DNA of 64,000 bases from G965216905 sp965216905 (GTDB taxonomy: Bacteria; Actinomycetota; Acidimicrobiia; Spongiisociales; ZC4RG35): the NCBI GenBank assembly GCA_965216905.1, contig OZ244213.1, forward strand, positions 2,790,001 through 2,854,000. The letters are read 5' to 3'. The position numbers and the translations under genes were made by a program. Every line of letters starts with the position of its first letter. Position 1 is the first letter of the stretch. Shown here one piece after another: positions 1 to 9,541 of this stretch. The notes under the pieces were generated by a model that did no database searches, was not told the DNA's origin, and saw only the letters and a program-made list of their open reading frames with translations.

Positions 1-2145
1 CTCCAACGGCGTGTGCGCAGGGGTGGGTGGGTCTCCGAGATCGGTGAGTCGGTCGACGATCTCACGCCAGGCCGCATCGACGTCACCGGCCAGGATCCGT
101 TTGAGTCTGCGCCGCCGCCGCAAGGCCTTGATCGCGGGAACGAGTCCCGCGGCGATACCGAACGAGAAGACGCCTGCCACCCACCAGGGCACCCGGATGT
201 TCTGGCCGGTGGGAAGGGTGAATCCGCCAAAGTCGGGAACCGGATCCGATGCACGGTCCTCGATCAAGCGATCGGGGATCAAAGGATCCGACGGGCTCGA
301 CGACGAGGCATCGGCCTCGTCGGGGGCCGGCAGATAGGTACGAGCGTCGAAGCCGAGTTCGTCTCCGCCCAACGACGGATTGACGCCATCGCTGCGGGGT
401 GTTGGATCGAAACGCACCCATCCCTGGCCGTCCATCCACATCTCCACCCAGGCGTGTGAGTTCCGTTCCCGTACGACGATGAGATCGGTGCCGTCGTCTT
501 GGTTCTGGACTTCGCCGGGGGTGAAGCCCACCACGATCCGGCTCGGAATCCCGAGAGCCCGGCCCAACACACCCATGGCGGTGGCGAACTGCTCGCAGTA
601 TCCGATTCGGTAGTTGGGGGAGTCTGGATCGATGATCCAATCGACCAGGTCGAGACTGCTGTGCCCGGTGCTCACCTCCGTCGAGTACTCGAACTGGTCG
701 GGATCGCGGAAGAAGCTCTCCAGGAGAAGCGCCTCCTCGAAAGGTGTTGCGGCGTTTTCGGTGATGCGTTCGGCAATCCCGAGCACATCTTCACGGACAT
801 CGTCGGGGAGGTCCACGAATCGCTCGACCGTGTCCGGTCGCGGCTCCACACCGGTGGGCGAGACGGTGAGGTCCATGGCCCCATCGGCCACCGCCGCCTC
901 GAAGATGGGGCTGAGGCGGGTGCCGTCCGTCGCCAGTTCACCGATGTCGGGGATCGGCACGTCCGCCTGGAATTGATAGATCCAGTCGTCGATGACCTGA
1001 AGGTCGATGGCCACCGAGCCATCCTCACGGACTCGGAAACCCTGCTGGATGAGCGGTTGCTCACTCGACAGGTCCACCGGGGAGTAGATGGTGGGCAGGA
1101 AGGATCCCTTCAGCGCGGCGATCTGGACCCGGGCGGAGATGCGTGATGTCGGGCCGCTGAACTTCCAATCGGGTCGTTCCCACCGGCTGGCCCCACCGGT
1201 CGAAAACGTCTGCTCCGACGCTCGCCAGAACTCCCCGTCGTATCGATCGAGGGTGATGAGCTTCCAGTACAACTCTCGGTTCGGCGGGGCGTTCTCGCTG
1301 AAGCGGGCGTAGAAGACCGGTTCGTCGGACAGATCCACCAACTGTTGTTGGAGCCCGACGAAGACGTTGACGGACCCGGTTCCGAACAACCCCGTCCCGA
1401 TGCCGGAGTTGGTTCTCCATCCGAGCAGGCCGGCCTCGGCGATGCTGGCGGCCAGCCCCGTCCCGGTGAGGAGCCCACCCAGGATGCTGACCACCAACAG
1501 ACTCGCCAGCAAACCGGACGATCGACGGGGAACCAGATCGCCGTCGGTGAACCGGGCACGGCCGAGCCGGGTGCGAGTCAGTGGAGCGCTGATCGCGAGG
1601 GCGGCAGCCGCAACGAGGAGAAAGGCCAAGACCCACCACGAACCGGGCGGCCGGCGATCGAAGGTGGCGAACTGGAGATACACCCCCAGCGGCGGGATGA
1701 CCGACAGGGCTGGTCGAACCCGGACCGCTCCGAACGCGACCAGCGCGCCCAGTGCCCAGAACAGAATCGCCAGCAGGGCGACGACGCCTTGCACCGGCAC
1801 GACCGGCGCAGCCCCGAAGCGAATGAGCTGGGTGGCGATCTCCATCTGTTCGGCGGCGGTGCGGAAGGTCGCCTGGGTGGGGAGGAGCCCGAACGTCATC
1901 GAGGCGGAGTCGATGACTCGAAGTGCCAGGACCACGGCACCGACACCGTTCAGCAGCCACAGGCTCCATCGTGGACCGCGTGCGCTCTCGGTGGCCAGCG
2001 TCACGAGCACCCCCAATCCGGTGGCGATGACCAATGTCTCGGCCCACGGTGGGCCGAGCGCCGTCCCATCCAAGAGCCGGGTGAGCCGGGCCATGGCCAG
2101 GACGATGGCCGCCAGGCCGATGATCCACGTCAGGCGCTTGACCAT
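1..2145 (-). CDS. TgpA-type transglutaminase-like membrane protein (partial, C-terminus off window)
   Basis: The reading frame is open to the left edge, so 715 codons are visible and the end is missing. The N-terminal third has several hydrophobic segments, beginning with the TM segment after MVKRLTW. The external domain carries a papain-like triad: Cys in IGYCEQFATAMG, His in NSHAWVEMWMDG and Asp in WVRFDPTP. A further TM segment (VPWWVAGVFSFGIAAGL) precedes a basic cytoplasmic tail. Length and layout fit the TgpA/DUF3488 family, whose members lie beside DUF58 and MoxR genes as here. The ATG start overlaps the upstream DUF58 stop by 16 bases, which suggests translational coupling. The substrate is unknown. 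Confidence 0.85.
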   Translation of the reverse strand, partial: MVKRLTWIIGLAAIVLAMARLTRLLDGTALGPPWAETLVIATGLGVLVTLATESARGPRWSLWLLNGVGAVVLALRVIDSASMTFGLLPTQATFRTAAEQMEIATQLIRFGAAPVVPVQGVVALLAILFWALGALVAFGAVRVRPALSVIPPLGVYLQFATFDRRPPGSWWVLAFLLVAAAALAISAPLTRTRLGRARFTDGDLVPRRSSGLLASLLVVSILGGLLTGTGLAASIAEAGLLGWRTNSGIGTGLFGTGSVNVFVGLQQQLVDLSDEPVFYARFSENAPPNRELYWKLITLDRYDGEFWRASEQTFSTGGASRWERPDWKFSGPTSRISARVQIAALKGSFLPTIYSPVDLSSEQPLIQQGFRVREDGSVAIDLQVIDDWIYQFQADVPIPDIGELATDGTRLSPIFEAAVADGAMDLTVSPTGVEPRPDTVERFVDLPDDVREDVLGIAERITENAATPFEEALLLESFFRDPDQFEYSTEVSTGHSSLDLVDWIIDPDSPNYRIGYCEQFATAMGVLGRALGIPSRIVVGFTPGEVQNQDDGTDLIVVRERNSHAWVEMWMDGQGWVRFDPTPRSDGVNPSLGGDELGFDARTYLPAPDEADASSSSPSDPLIPDRLIEDRASDPVPDFGGFTLPTGQNIRVPWWVAGVFSFGIAAGLVPAIKALRRRRRLKRILAGDVDAAWREIVDRLTDLGDPPTPAHTPLE

Positions 2146-3299
2146 GTTCGATCCATCGCACGACTCCATGCCTCGCTCCACGACTGCGAAGGGGAAACGT
2201 TGACCGTCACGGCCCCGGCCCGGTGGAATGCAACCTCGTGAGCCGACGTCGCCTCGGTGGCGGCGAGCACGATGGTCGTGGTGTAGTCGTGCTCGAACGA
2301 ACGATGGGCGTCGAGCAACGGCTGGTCGACCACTCCGGTCACGATGACCAGTGTGCCACCGCGGCCGACCCTCGACAGCCGCGCGGCAGCCCGACGGATG
2401 TCGAGGTGGGGCACCTTTTGCACCTCGGCCAACAGCTCCATCCCCGCCAGCAGGGTGGTGAGTTCGAGCGGAGCGGCTCCGCCCGTCCACAACTCGGAGT
2501 CGAACCCGGATCTGGCGAGGTGCCGGATGACCGAGGCGGCGCCCTTGACGGCCTTCTCGAAGCACTCGTCGTTCTCGTAGGTGCCGGCACGGACGTCGAG
2601 GAGGACGAGTGCGCGTGACTGCCACGGGGTTTCGAACTGCTTGATCACCAGTTCGTCCAGTTTGGCGGAAGACGGCCAGTGCACGTACCGCAGATCGTCG
2701 CCATGCCGATACTCGCGAAGCGTGAAGAAGTCTTCGCCGCCCCGGTGGCTGAACTCCGGTCGTGAGGCTGCGGTGGTGATGTCCCGGCCGCGTGATCCGG
2801 GGAAACCCTCCAGCGTCTCGACCTCCGGGTACACCACCAGTCGATCGACGCGATCGAGGCGGCGGCCGGTCCGAGCAAGACCGAGTGGGTCCGCCACCTC
2901 CGTGGAGCTCGGCCCCACCTGATAGACGCCGCGCGGCCGGCACACGATCTGATATGCCATTTGAGCCCGCGCATCGGCCGGCATCTTGCCGAGTGCGAAC
3001 TCGGCCCGGCCGAGCCGTTCCACCTCGTCGACCAGAACGACGTTTCTGAGGGTGCGGCGACCTCGATTGGTGGCGATCGTCTCCACGGTCACCCGACCGC
3101 CCTCGTTCACCGACGTCGGAAACAGGTGGCGAACGACGTCGAGGGTGGGTCGGGCACTCACCACGAAGGCTGCCGAGCCGGCCACCAGCGCGAGGAGCAG
3201 CGACCCCGCCGCCAGCAACTCGATCTCACCGAGCAGGACCCAGGTGACCAGGAGCGCCACTCCGGCGCCGAGGACGGCCCAGCCTCGGTCGGTGAGCAA
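2130..3299 (-). CDS. DUF58 domain protein
   Basis: This protein of 389 residues has two N-terminal hydrophobic segments (about residues 8-48), a beta-rich middle, and the DUF58 hallmark YRHGDDLRYVHWPSSAK near residues 198-214. A von Willebrand A-like C-terminal domain follows (ALVLLDVRAG). The start is a TTG codon two bases after the MoxR stop. DUF58 proteins are usually encoded with MoxR ATPases and transglutaminase-like proteins, and the same trio is present here. They are thought to act together in folding or assembling envelope or secreted complexes. The exact role in this organism is not known. Confidence 0.88.
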   Translation of the reverse strand: MLTDRGWAVLGAGVALLVTWVLLGEIELLAAGSLLLALVAGSAAFVVSARPTLDVVRHLFPTSVNEGGRVTVETIATNRGRRTLRNVVLVDEVERLGRAEFALGKMPADARAQMAYQIVCRPRGVYQVGPSSTEVADPLGLARTGRRLDRVDRLVVYPEVETLEGFPGSRGRDITTAASRPEFSHRGGEDFFTLREYRHGDDLRYVHWPSSAKLDELVIKQFETPWQSRALVLLDVRAGTYENDECFEKAVKGAASVIRHLARSGFDSELWTGGAAPLELTTLLAGMELLAEVQKVPHLDIRRAAARLSRVGRGGTLVIVTGVVDQPLLDAHRSFEHDYTTTIVLAATEATSAHEVAFHRAGAVTVNVSPSQSWSEAWSRAMDRTWSSA

Positions 3300-3301
3300 C
3301 C

Positions 3302-4279
3302 TCAGGTGGCGATCCTCGTCCCGGACGGCACTTCGATGCGGTTGAGGACCTCATCGATGACGTCGCCGACGCGCATGCCCCGCATGTTCGCCTCCGGCCG
3401 CATCGCCATGCGGTGGGTGAGCACCGGTGCGGCGACCGCCTTCACATCGTCCGGAGTGACATACTCGCGCCGCTGGGTGGCGGCGCGAGCCCGCGCCAAC
3501 CGCTGGAGGTAGAGGGCGGACCTCGGCGACGCGCCGAGCAGCATCTCGGGGTGGGACCGAGTGGCTTCGGCCAGATCGAGGATGTATGACTTGACTCCGT
3601 TGGCGACCTGGATCCGGCGGGCGACGTCGATCATGTGGATCACTTCCCGAGCGTCGACCACCGGCTGGAGGTCTTCGAACGTGCTCTGGATCGCATGGGT
3701 ACCGAGCATCTCCATCTCTTTGGCGCGACTGGGGTATCCGATTCGCACCCGGACCATGAAGCGGTCGAGTTGGGCCTCCGGCAGCGGGTAGGTCCCCTCG
3801 TGTTCCAAGGGGTTCTGCGTCGCGACGACCATGAAGGGGGGAGCGAGCCGTCGGGTTTCGCCGTCGACGGTGACCTGCCGTTCCTCCATGGCCTCCAAGA
3901 GCGCCGACTGCGTCTTCGGGCTCGCTCGATTGATCTCATCACCGACGACGATGTTGGCGAAGATCGCTCCGGGCTTGAACGTGAAAGAACCGGCCTGCCT
4001 GTCCCAGACGGACACCCCGACGACGTCACTCGGGAGCAGGTCGGGGGTGAACTGAATCCGGTTGAAGGTGCAGTCGATCGAGCGAGCGACGGACTTGGCG
4101 AGGACCGTCTTCCCAACGCCGGGCACGTCCTCGATCAGGACGTGTCCCTCCGCCAGCAACGTGGTGAGCACCTGCTCGACGACGCCTCGCTTGCCTTGGA
4201 TGACTCGCTCCACGTTGGCGGCGATGCGATCGAAGCGGCTGGCAAACCAATCGATCGGGTGGAGGTCGGTCTCAGTCAC
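3302..4279 (-). CDS. MoxR family AAA+ ATPase
   Basis: The protein has about 325 residues, the usual MoxR size. It shows Walker A (EDVPGVGKT), Walker B with sensor (VVGDEINRASPKTQ), sensor 1 (VVATQNPLEHEG) and an arginine-finger region (PEAQLDRFM). It is the first gene of the minus-strand trio with DUF58 and TgpA-like genes, so it probably supplies the chaperone-like ATPase of that system. I chose the GTG at 4279 because the protein begins to resemble the family there. An upstream in-frame GTG at 4417 would add 46 low-complexity residues of unlikely composition. Confidence 0.88.
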   Translation of the reverse strand: MTETDLHPIDWFASRFDRIAANVERVIQGKRGVVEQVLTTLLAEGHVLIEDVPGVGKTVLAKSVARSIDCTFNRIQFTPDLLPSDVVGVSVWDRQAGSFTFKPGAIFANIVVGDEINRASPKTQSALLEAMEERQVTVDGETRRLAPPFMVVATQNPLEHEGTYPLPEAQLDRFMVRVRIGYPSRAKEMEMLGTHAIQSTFEDLQPVVDAREVIHMIDVARRIQVANGVKSYILDLAEATRSHPEMLLGASPRSALYLQRLARARAATQRREYVTPDDVKAVAAPVLTHRMAMRPEANMRGMRVGDVIDEVLNRIEVPSGTRIAT

Positions 4280-4742
4280 GGGTTCAGGGCTTTCGTCGAC
4301 GGGCGTTTGAGTGTATCTCGCGCATCCCCCAATGCGCCCATTCCGGAGGGCGCAGCAGCCGCTTCCGTGTCCCTGAGATTCACCGAACAACCTCTCCCTG
4401 GGTGACGATCTGACCACTACTGTGTTGCGCGGAGAGTGGCGAAGGACACCGAAGGGGGCAGGTGGATCGTCGGATCGTCACGTTGAGCTATCGCGGAGGA
4501 CGAGCGGAACGTGTCAGGCGATTTGATTCGAGTGGCGTGGCGCCATCGCCGGAGAGACTGGTGGAGACGACCGCCGTTCCTTCCCGTCCCTTCCAGAGCC
4601 CATCTGGCATGGCGTATCGAGACCGCGTACGGCGCTCGACGGCGCCCGACCCTGTCTGACGTTCGGTCGTATGTTTCCTGGTTTCGTTCATACCGGGTGA
4701 CGTCGTGACGGCCGGCGATCATCGCCGGTGGGAGGTGACGTG
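4280..4742. other. Divergent intergenic region, no gene recognised
   Basis: These 463 bases separate the minus-strand MoxR operon from the plus-strand block starting at 4743. Reading frames on both strands have arginine-rich, unconvincing translations. The region probably holds promoters for both directions, but I see no clear -35/-10 pair or palindrome. The last part carries the ribosome-binding site GGGAGGTGA for the gene at 4743. Confidence 0.5.
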
Positions 4743-5339
4743 ATGCTCGGGCTCGAGGACCGGCTCCGTCAAGTCGACGGCGTCTCGGCCATTCGGGTCG
4801 AACTCGGAGATCACGGCGTCGATTCGATCAAGGTCGAGGTCCACGACGGGGTCAAGGAGTCGGAGGTCCTCGAAGAGATCCGGCGCGTCCTCGTCGCCTA
4901 CGGGTGGCGGTCGAGACGTCCGGAGTGGCTGGAGAGCGAGACGGCATCGGACGAACAGCCGGCCAGTCTTCCGCGACTGGCACGGGTTGAAGAGCTGGTC
5001 GAGGCCACCGAGTCGCCCGAGCCAACCGTGTCCGTGCAGCACCGCGACGGGCTCATGGTCGTGGCGCTCGAGCACGACGAACGTCGGGTGGAGGCAGCCG
5101 GCAGCGTGTCTCCCATCGGCGCCGCCCAGGCCATGATGAAGGCCCTGGCCGAGTGGCATGGCGTGGCACGCCCCGATCGCGTGGCGGTCGTGATGCACGA
5201 GATGGACGAGGAGAAGGTCGTCACCTTGATGGCGCGGCGCGGTGAACGGACTGCGCTCGCCGCCGAGGTGGCCACGCCGCTGCTTCACGATGCTCTCTAT
5301 CGAGCCACCGCTCGCGTGTTGACCGACCTGTCCGAGTGA
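4743..5339 (+). CDS. Conserved-looking hypothetical protein, two alpha/beta segments
   Basis: I do not recognise this protein of 198 residues. The N-terminal 50 residues (GVSAIRVELGDHGVDSIKVE) look like a small beta-alpha-beta unit ending in VLVAYGW. An acidic linker follows, then a second domain of alternating strands and helices (VSVQHRDGLMVVALEHDER; PDRVAVVMHEM). There is no signal peptide or membrane segment, so it is probably cytosolic. The start is set at the ATG that follows a strong GGAGGTGA ribosome-binding site. Codon use is like its neighbours. It may be co-transcribed with the HNH gene 116 bases downstream. Confidence 0.7.
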   Translation: MLGLEDRLRQVDGVSAIRVELGDHGVDSIKVEVHDGVKESEVLEEIRRVLVAYGWRSRRPEWLESETASDEQPASLPRLARVEELVEATESPEPTVSVQHRDGLMVVALEHDERRVEAAGSVSPIGAAQAMMKALAEWHGVARPDRVAVVMHEMDEEKVVTLMARRGERTALAAEVATPLLHDALYRATARVLTDLSE

Positions 5340-5455
5340 CGGTCGGCCCTCCCGACGTCATCGATACCCCACCTCGCGGTCGTCGTTGATTCGGCGTACC
5401 ACCGGCGTTGCTTCACCGGCGGCGGGGGTAGGCTCCCGATGGTCTCGGAGGAAGC

Positions 5456-5959
5456 ATGTCCAGCGTCTTGGTCTTGAACGCATCGTTTGAACCACTCTCG
5501 GTGGTTGCGGTGCGTCGAGCCCTGGTTCTCGTGTTTCGAGGGAAGGCGGAGACGGTCGAGGCTCGGAACGAGATGTGGCATTCCGAGCGGATGTCGATGA
5601 CGGTCCCGTCGGTGGTTCGCCTGACCCGGTATGTCCACGTCCCCTACCAACGCAGTGTCCCGGTCACCCGGCGTGCTGTCTTCGGGCGTGACGACCACCG
5701 CTGTCAGTACTGCAGTGCTCCTGCGGACTCCATCGACCATGTCGTCCCACGGTCCCGCGGTGGCCAACACACCTGGGACAACGTGGTCGCCTGCTGCCGC
5801 CGGTGCAATGTCCGAAAGGGCAGCCGGCTTCCGTCCGAGATCGGCCTCGTACTACGGCGTCGCCCCGAGCCACCCAGCCGTCTCGGCTGGATTTATGCCA
5901 CCTCCGGATACCGGTCCGATCCCTCGTGGGAGCGGTACCTGGAGGCGCAGACAGCCTGA
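5456..5959 (+). CDS. HNH endonuclease family protein
   Basis: The protein has 167 residues. A conserved N-terminal segment (VLVLNASFEPLSVVAVRRAL) is followed by an HNH zinc-finger nuclease fold: a Cys pair in CQYC, the catalytic DHVVPRSRGG, an Asn in WDNVVACC, and a second Cys pair in CCRRC. This form is a widespread single-domain bacterial and actinobacterial HNH protein whose biological role is largely unknown. A good GGAGGAAG ribosome-binding site precedes the ATG. Its TGA overlaps the ATG of the next gene (TGATG), so translation of the two is probably coupled. Confidence 0.88.
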   Translation: MSSVLVLNASFEPLSVVAVRRALVLVFRGKAETVEARNEMWHSERMSMTVPSVVRLTRYVHVPYQRSVPVTRRAVFGRDDHRCQYCSAPADSIDHVVPRSRGGQHTWDNVVACCRRCNVRKGSRLPSEIGLVLRRRPEPPSRLGWIYATSGYRSDPSWERYLEAQTA

Positions 5960-7248
5960 TGCGGACCGAGCCGTCGATCGGCGGAGGGCTGGAAGCCGCC
6001 GCGAACCGGGAGGAACTCCAGCGCCGCACCCTCCGGGTGCTGCGGATGGCGGTGGTTCCCGCACAGGCGGCCGTCGCCGGCGTCGTGGCCGTCGTCACGC
6101 TTCTTGCCGGGGAGCTGCTCGGGTCTGACACGTGGGCGGGCATGGGTGGCGCAGCCTTCACCGTCGGAGCGGGGTTCGCTTCGGTCCCGCTCGCCACCTG
6201 GATGCGTCGGACGGGGAGACGTGTTGGGATGGTGGGCGCGCTGTTGATGGCGGCGGTGGGAGCGGGCGCCGCCGGGTTGGGGGGACAGATATCTCAGTTC
6301 GCCATCTTCGTGGTCGGCATGTTTCTGATGGGGGCGGGGCAGGCGTCCACCTTGCAGGCACGGTACGTCGCGACCGATCTGGCCCGCCCTGAAGACCAAG
6401 GCAAGGCCATCGCGGCGATCGTCTGGATCGGCGCGTTGGGCGCAGTGTTCGGTCCCGTCCTCACCCCGATCGAACAGGACGTCGCCCGAGCGGTGGGGCT
6501 CCGCCCGCTCGTCGGGCCGTTCGGTTTCGCAGCCTTGCTGTTCGTGGTCGCCGCCGGCGTCTACTGGTTCCGGCTGCGCCCGGATCCACTGGTGGTCGCC
6601 GGCGGTGTGGATCCGGAGGCGCGCCACGATCGGCCGCTACGGCGGCTGCGCGCCTCATTCCGCGAGATCCGCCGTTCCCGGGCGGCCACGCTCGGCATCG
6701 CGGCGATGAGCATCTCCCAGGCCGCCATGGTTGGGGTGATGACCATGACACCACCGCACATGCGCGACCACGGCCACGCCGAGCTGTCGGCATTGGTGAT
6801 CGCCGTCCACATCCTTGGCATGTACGGGCTGTCGCCGCTGGTGGGGCGGGTGGTGGATCGAATCGGAGCGATCCGGTCGGTAGCGATCGGTGCGTCGATC
6901 CTCGGGACGGGGACCGTGGCCGCAGTGCTGGGTGGCTATGTTCCCGCGCTGGTCTTCTTCGGTCTTTTCCTCCTCGGCCTCGGATGGAATCTCGGGCTCA
7001 TCGCCGGCACCAGCCTCCTGACATCCTCGGTACCGGAACGGGCTCGAGTCGAGGCGCAGGGGGCAGCAGATCTGACGCTTGGCGTGCTGGCCGCCTCCGC
7101 CGCGTTGATCTCTGGCATCGTGAAGCAGGTGTGGGGCTTTCACGTGCTCGCCGACGCGGCGACGGTCTTCGCCATCCTGCTCGTCGTCGCAGCACGACTG
7201 ACGAGTGCTTCGCTTCGGACCCAGTCGGTGTCGGCGGCCAATGGGTAG
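5959..7248 (+). CDS. MFS transporter
   Basis: This is a protein of 429 residues with about twelve hydrophobic segments and the MFS loop motif GRVVDRIGAIRS in the second half. It is expected in the cytoplasmic membrane as a secondary transporter or drug efflux pump. The substrate cannot be told from sequence. The start is placed at the ATG overlapping the HNH stop. A longer frame starting upstream would only read through the HNH gene. The 3' end overlaps the start of the lipoprotein gene by eight bases. Confidence 0.88.
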   Translation: MRTEPSIGGGLEAAANREELQRRTLRVLRMAVVPAQAAVAGVVAVVTLLAGELLGSDTWAGMGGAAFTVGAGFASVPLATWMRRTGRRVGMVGALLMAAVGAGAAGLGGQISQFAIFVVGMFLMGAGQASTLQARYVATDLARPEDQGKAIAAIVWIGALGAVFGPVLTPIEQDVARAVGLRPLVGPFGFAALLFVVAAGVYWFRLRPDPLVVAGGVDPEARHDRPLRRLRASFREIRRSRAATLGIAAMSISQAAMVGVMTMTPPHMRDHGHAELSALVIAVHILGMYGLSPLVGRVVDRIGAIRSVAIGASILGTGTVAAVLGGYVPALVFFGLFLLGLGWNLGLIAGTSLLTSSVPERARVEAQGAADLTLGVLAASAALISGIVKQVWGFHVLADAATVFAILLVVAARLTSASLRTQSVSAANG

Positions 7249-7879
7249 GTCGGTGCCTCGTCGACAGGCTCTCCCCGGTGGCGATCTGTGGGGACTTCGG
7301 TTGGTATGGCTGCTGGCCGCGTCGCTGTCGATGGCGGCGTGCATCGCCCCGAACGGCGGAGGGACGACGACGAGCGCCGATCCATTCGAGGAGCGGGTGG
7401 CCGCCGGTGAGGCGCTGTGCGGGGCGCTGTGGACGCACATCAAGGCCATCGGGAAGGCTTTCAACGAAGGTGCCGGTGACGTGGCGACGATCGAGCGCTC
7501 CCAGGACCGGCGAGCTCGGTGGTTGGCGGTCCTCGACGAGATGCGGTCTCTCAACGACTCGCTGGCGGACGAGGTCGGCAAGCTCGATCAGCCTCGGCTC
7601 GAGCCCATGGTCGTGGATATCGTGGCGGGCGTCGAACGTGCGAACAGTGAACTCGACGATCTGTCGGAGCTGATCGCGGACACGCCCGAGCTGGACGAAG
7701 AGCGCCATCAGCGCCGGACGTCACAACTCATCGTTCGAATCGAGAAGGTGGTCGACGTCGTCAAACCGGAGATGGCCGATTACGAGGACGCGGATCTCGT
7801 GGCGGCATGGCGCACGGTGCCGGCCTGTCAGCATGCGGTCAAGGACGTCGACGACGGGACTCCCCGGTCGAATGGGTGA
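7241..7879 (+). CDS. Putative lipoprotein, helical, function unknown
   Basis: The predicted protein has 212 residues. After a basic N-terminus there is a hydrophobic segment (LRLVWLLAASLSMAAC) ending in a possible lipobox, with Cys near residue 36. Met at the -3 position is not ideal, so lipidation is probable rather than certain. The rest is charged and mostly helical, without a recognised domain. A GTG twelve bases downstream of the ATG is an alternative start. The gene overlaps the MFS stop and is followed closely by the OsmC-like gene, so it is probably part of the same transcript. Confidence 0.7.
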   Translation: MGRSVPRRQALPGGDLWGLRLVWLLAASLSMAACIAPNGGGTTTSADPFEERVAAGEALCGALWTHIKAIGKAFNEGAGDVATIERSQDRRARWLAVLDEMRSLNDSLADEVGKLDQPRLEPMVVDIVAGVERANSELDDLSELIADTPELDEERHQRRTSQLIVRIEKVVDVVKPEMADYEDADLVAAWRTVPACQHAVKDVDDGTPRSNG

Positions 7880-7917
7880 CGGCCACGCCGGCCCACCGTC
7901 CGGCTAGTTTCCAGGCG

Positions 7918-8403
7918 ATGGTGGCTGAGACGACCCATCGATACGAAGTCGAAGTCGAGTGGACCGGGAACGACGGCCAGGGAACGTCCGCGTACCGCGC
8001 ATATCGTCGCGACCACGAGATCCGCGCTGCGGGCGTGACGGCGATCGCCTGTTCGTCCGATCCGCTGTTTCGTGGGGATCCCACTCGCTGGAATCCGGAG
8101 TTGCTGCTGGTCGCCTCGCTGGCGCAGTGTCACATGCTCTGGTATCTCCACCTGGCGGCCGAGGCGGGGATCATCGTCGAGTCCTATTGCGACTCGCCGG
8201 AGGGAATCATGCAGATGAACCCGGACGGCTCCGGACAGTTCGTGTCCGTCACACTGCATCCCGAGGTTTCGGTCGCCGAGCCGGGAATGACCGATGCTGC
8301 AGCAACCCTCCACGAAACCGCCCACCGCATGTGCTTCATCGCGCGGTCGGTCGCCTTCCCCGTGGACCATCGCCCGGTCACGCGGGTCGGGGCCGTCTCA
8401 TGA
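7918..8403 (+). CDS. OsmC-like family protein
   Basis: The protein has 161 residues and the OsmC/Ohr-like layout. A strand-rich N-terminus leads to a helix with the first family cysteine (ASLAQCHMLWYLHLA), and a second cysteine lies near the C-terminus (AHRMCFIARSV). Family members with both cysteines reduce organic hydroperoxides. Whether this one does is inferred. I chose the ATG at 7918 because upstream residues have no similarity to the family. The 3' end overlaps the next gene (ATGA), which points to an operon. Confidence 0.83.
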   Translation: MVAETTHRYEVEVEWTGNDGQGTSAYRAYRRDHEIRAAGVTAIACSSDPLFRGDPTRWNPELLLVASLAQCHMLWYLHLAAEAGIIVESYCDSPEGIMQMNPDGSGQFVSVTLHPEVSVAEPGMTDAAATLHETAHRMCFIARSVAFPVDHRPVTRVGAVS

Positions 8404-9086
8404 CGCCGTCGAAGCTCTATGAGGAGGGCCTCACTCGGATCAGTTCGATCGCGGCCGTCGCTCCCGAAGCGATCGTGGCCGCCTGCCCCGCATGGACCGT
8501 TTCGAATTGTGTGGCGCATCTCTGTGGTCTGGCGGGAGATTGGCGGGTGGGCAACCTCGACGGATACGCAACCGACGAATGGACTGCGAAGCATGTGGCC
8601 GACCGCCGTCATCTCGACCTCGCCGAGATCCTGGCCGAGTGGAGGTCGCACCTCTCCGTCATCGGCCCATCACTCGACGACCCTGCCGCGGCGGGTGTCC
8701 CGGCGTTCATGCCGGCCATCGTCCTGACCGATCTCGCCGCTCACGAGCACGACCTTCGCCATGCCGTAGACCGGCCGGGGGAGCGTTCGTCCGGCCTCGT
8801 CGGCGTCGGACTCCAGTCGATGATCGGAGGATTGCGCCAGGGGTTCGCCGCCCAGGGATTGCCGACGCTGACCGTCGTCGCCGAGGGTTGGCGGAGCTGG
8901 GCCGTGGGTCGGGAGGAGCCGGTCGCGATGGTCTCCGGAACGGTGTTCGAGCTCTTCCGAACCCTCACCGGCCGAAGGACGATCGCCGAAGCCGAAGCGC
9001 TCGATTGGCAGGGAGCGCGCGACGAGATGCTCCCCCATCTCATCCAGCCGCCGTTCTCGTGGCGAGACCAGCCGCTGGGGGAGTGA
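8400..9086 (+). CDS. Maleylpyruvate isomerase / mycothiol-dependent DinB-fold family protein
   Basis: The protein has 228 residues. An N-terminal helical-bundle domain carries metal-site histidines typical of the DinB/mycothiol maleylpyruvate isomerase group (CPAWTVSNCVAHLCGLAGDW and DLAAHEHDLRHAV). Proteins of this family in actinobacteria use mycothiol as thiol cofactor, but many have no assigned substrate. The ATG overlaps the stop of the OsmC-like gene by four bases, so both are likely made together and may share a redox or detoxification role. Confidence 0.82.
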   Translation: MTPSKLYEEGLTRISSIAAVAPEAIVAACPAWTVSNCVAHLCGLAGDWRVGNLDGYATDEWTAKHVADRRHLDLAEILAEWRSHLSVIGPSLDDPAAAGVPAFMPAIVLTDLAAHEHDLRHAVDRPGERSSGLVGVGLQSMIGGLRQGFAAQGLPTLTVVAEGWRSWAVGREEPVAMVSGTVFELFRTLTGRRTIAEAEALDWQGARDEMLPHLIQPPFSWRDQPLGE

Positions 9087-9120
9087 CTCACCTCGACGGG
9101 CAACCACTAGGGTCGAGTTC

Positions 9121-9510
9121 ATGGCATCACGGGTGTCACACACGACCATCAACTGCACCGACGCTTTCGAACTCTCGGAATGGTGGAAGGAGTTCCTGGG
9201 CTACCGAGACATCGAGGGTGACCCGAACGAAGCGGGTGATGAGGAGTGCATGATCGTCGACCCCCACACCGGCCATCGACTGCTGTTCATCGAGGTCGAC
9301 CGGCTCCAGGGTCCGGTGGGGCGGTTTCACCTCGATCTTGCCCCGACCGATCGACGGCGTGACGAGGAGATCCAGCGAGCCTTGGAGCTGGGAGCCACCA
9401 CGGTCGCCGACCACCGCTACCCCGACGGCACCGGCTGGATGGTCATGGCCGACCCGGCCGGGAATCTCTTCTGCATCCTGCGGAGCGACGAGGAGCGCGC
9501 CGAGCGGTAG
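9121..9510 (+). CDS. VOC superfamily (glyoxalase-like) protein
   Basis: This protein of 129 residues has two beta-alpha-beta-beta-beta modules typical of the vicinal oxygen chelate fold. The first is around HTTINCTDAFELSEWWKEFLG. The second ends in DGTGWMVMADPAGNLFCIL, the usual VOC C-terminal pattern. It may bind a metal and a small substrate, but the reaction is unknown. It is the last gene of this plus-strand series and converges with the minus-strand PPOX-type gene 31 bases away. Confidence 0.85.
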   Translation: MASRVSHTTINCTDAFELSEWWKEFLGYRDIEGDPNEAGDEECMIVDPHTGHRLLFIEVDRLQGPVGRFHLDLAPTDRRRDEEIQRALELGATTVADHRYPDGTGWMVMADPAGNLFCILRSDEERAER

Positions 9511-9541
9511 TCGACCCGCCCCCGCCATGTGCCCCTTCGTG

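Noticed and set aside
1061..2161. Minus-strand frame of 366 residues in the TgpA-type gene
   Set aside because: It is Arg-, His- and Pro-rich and out of frame with the transglutaminase-like protein, whose motifs are all in the other frame.
1345..2241. Plus-strand frame of 298 residues antisense to the TgpA-type gene
   Set aside because: No family resemblance, composition typical of antisense of a GC-rich gene.
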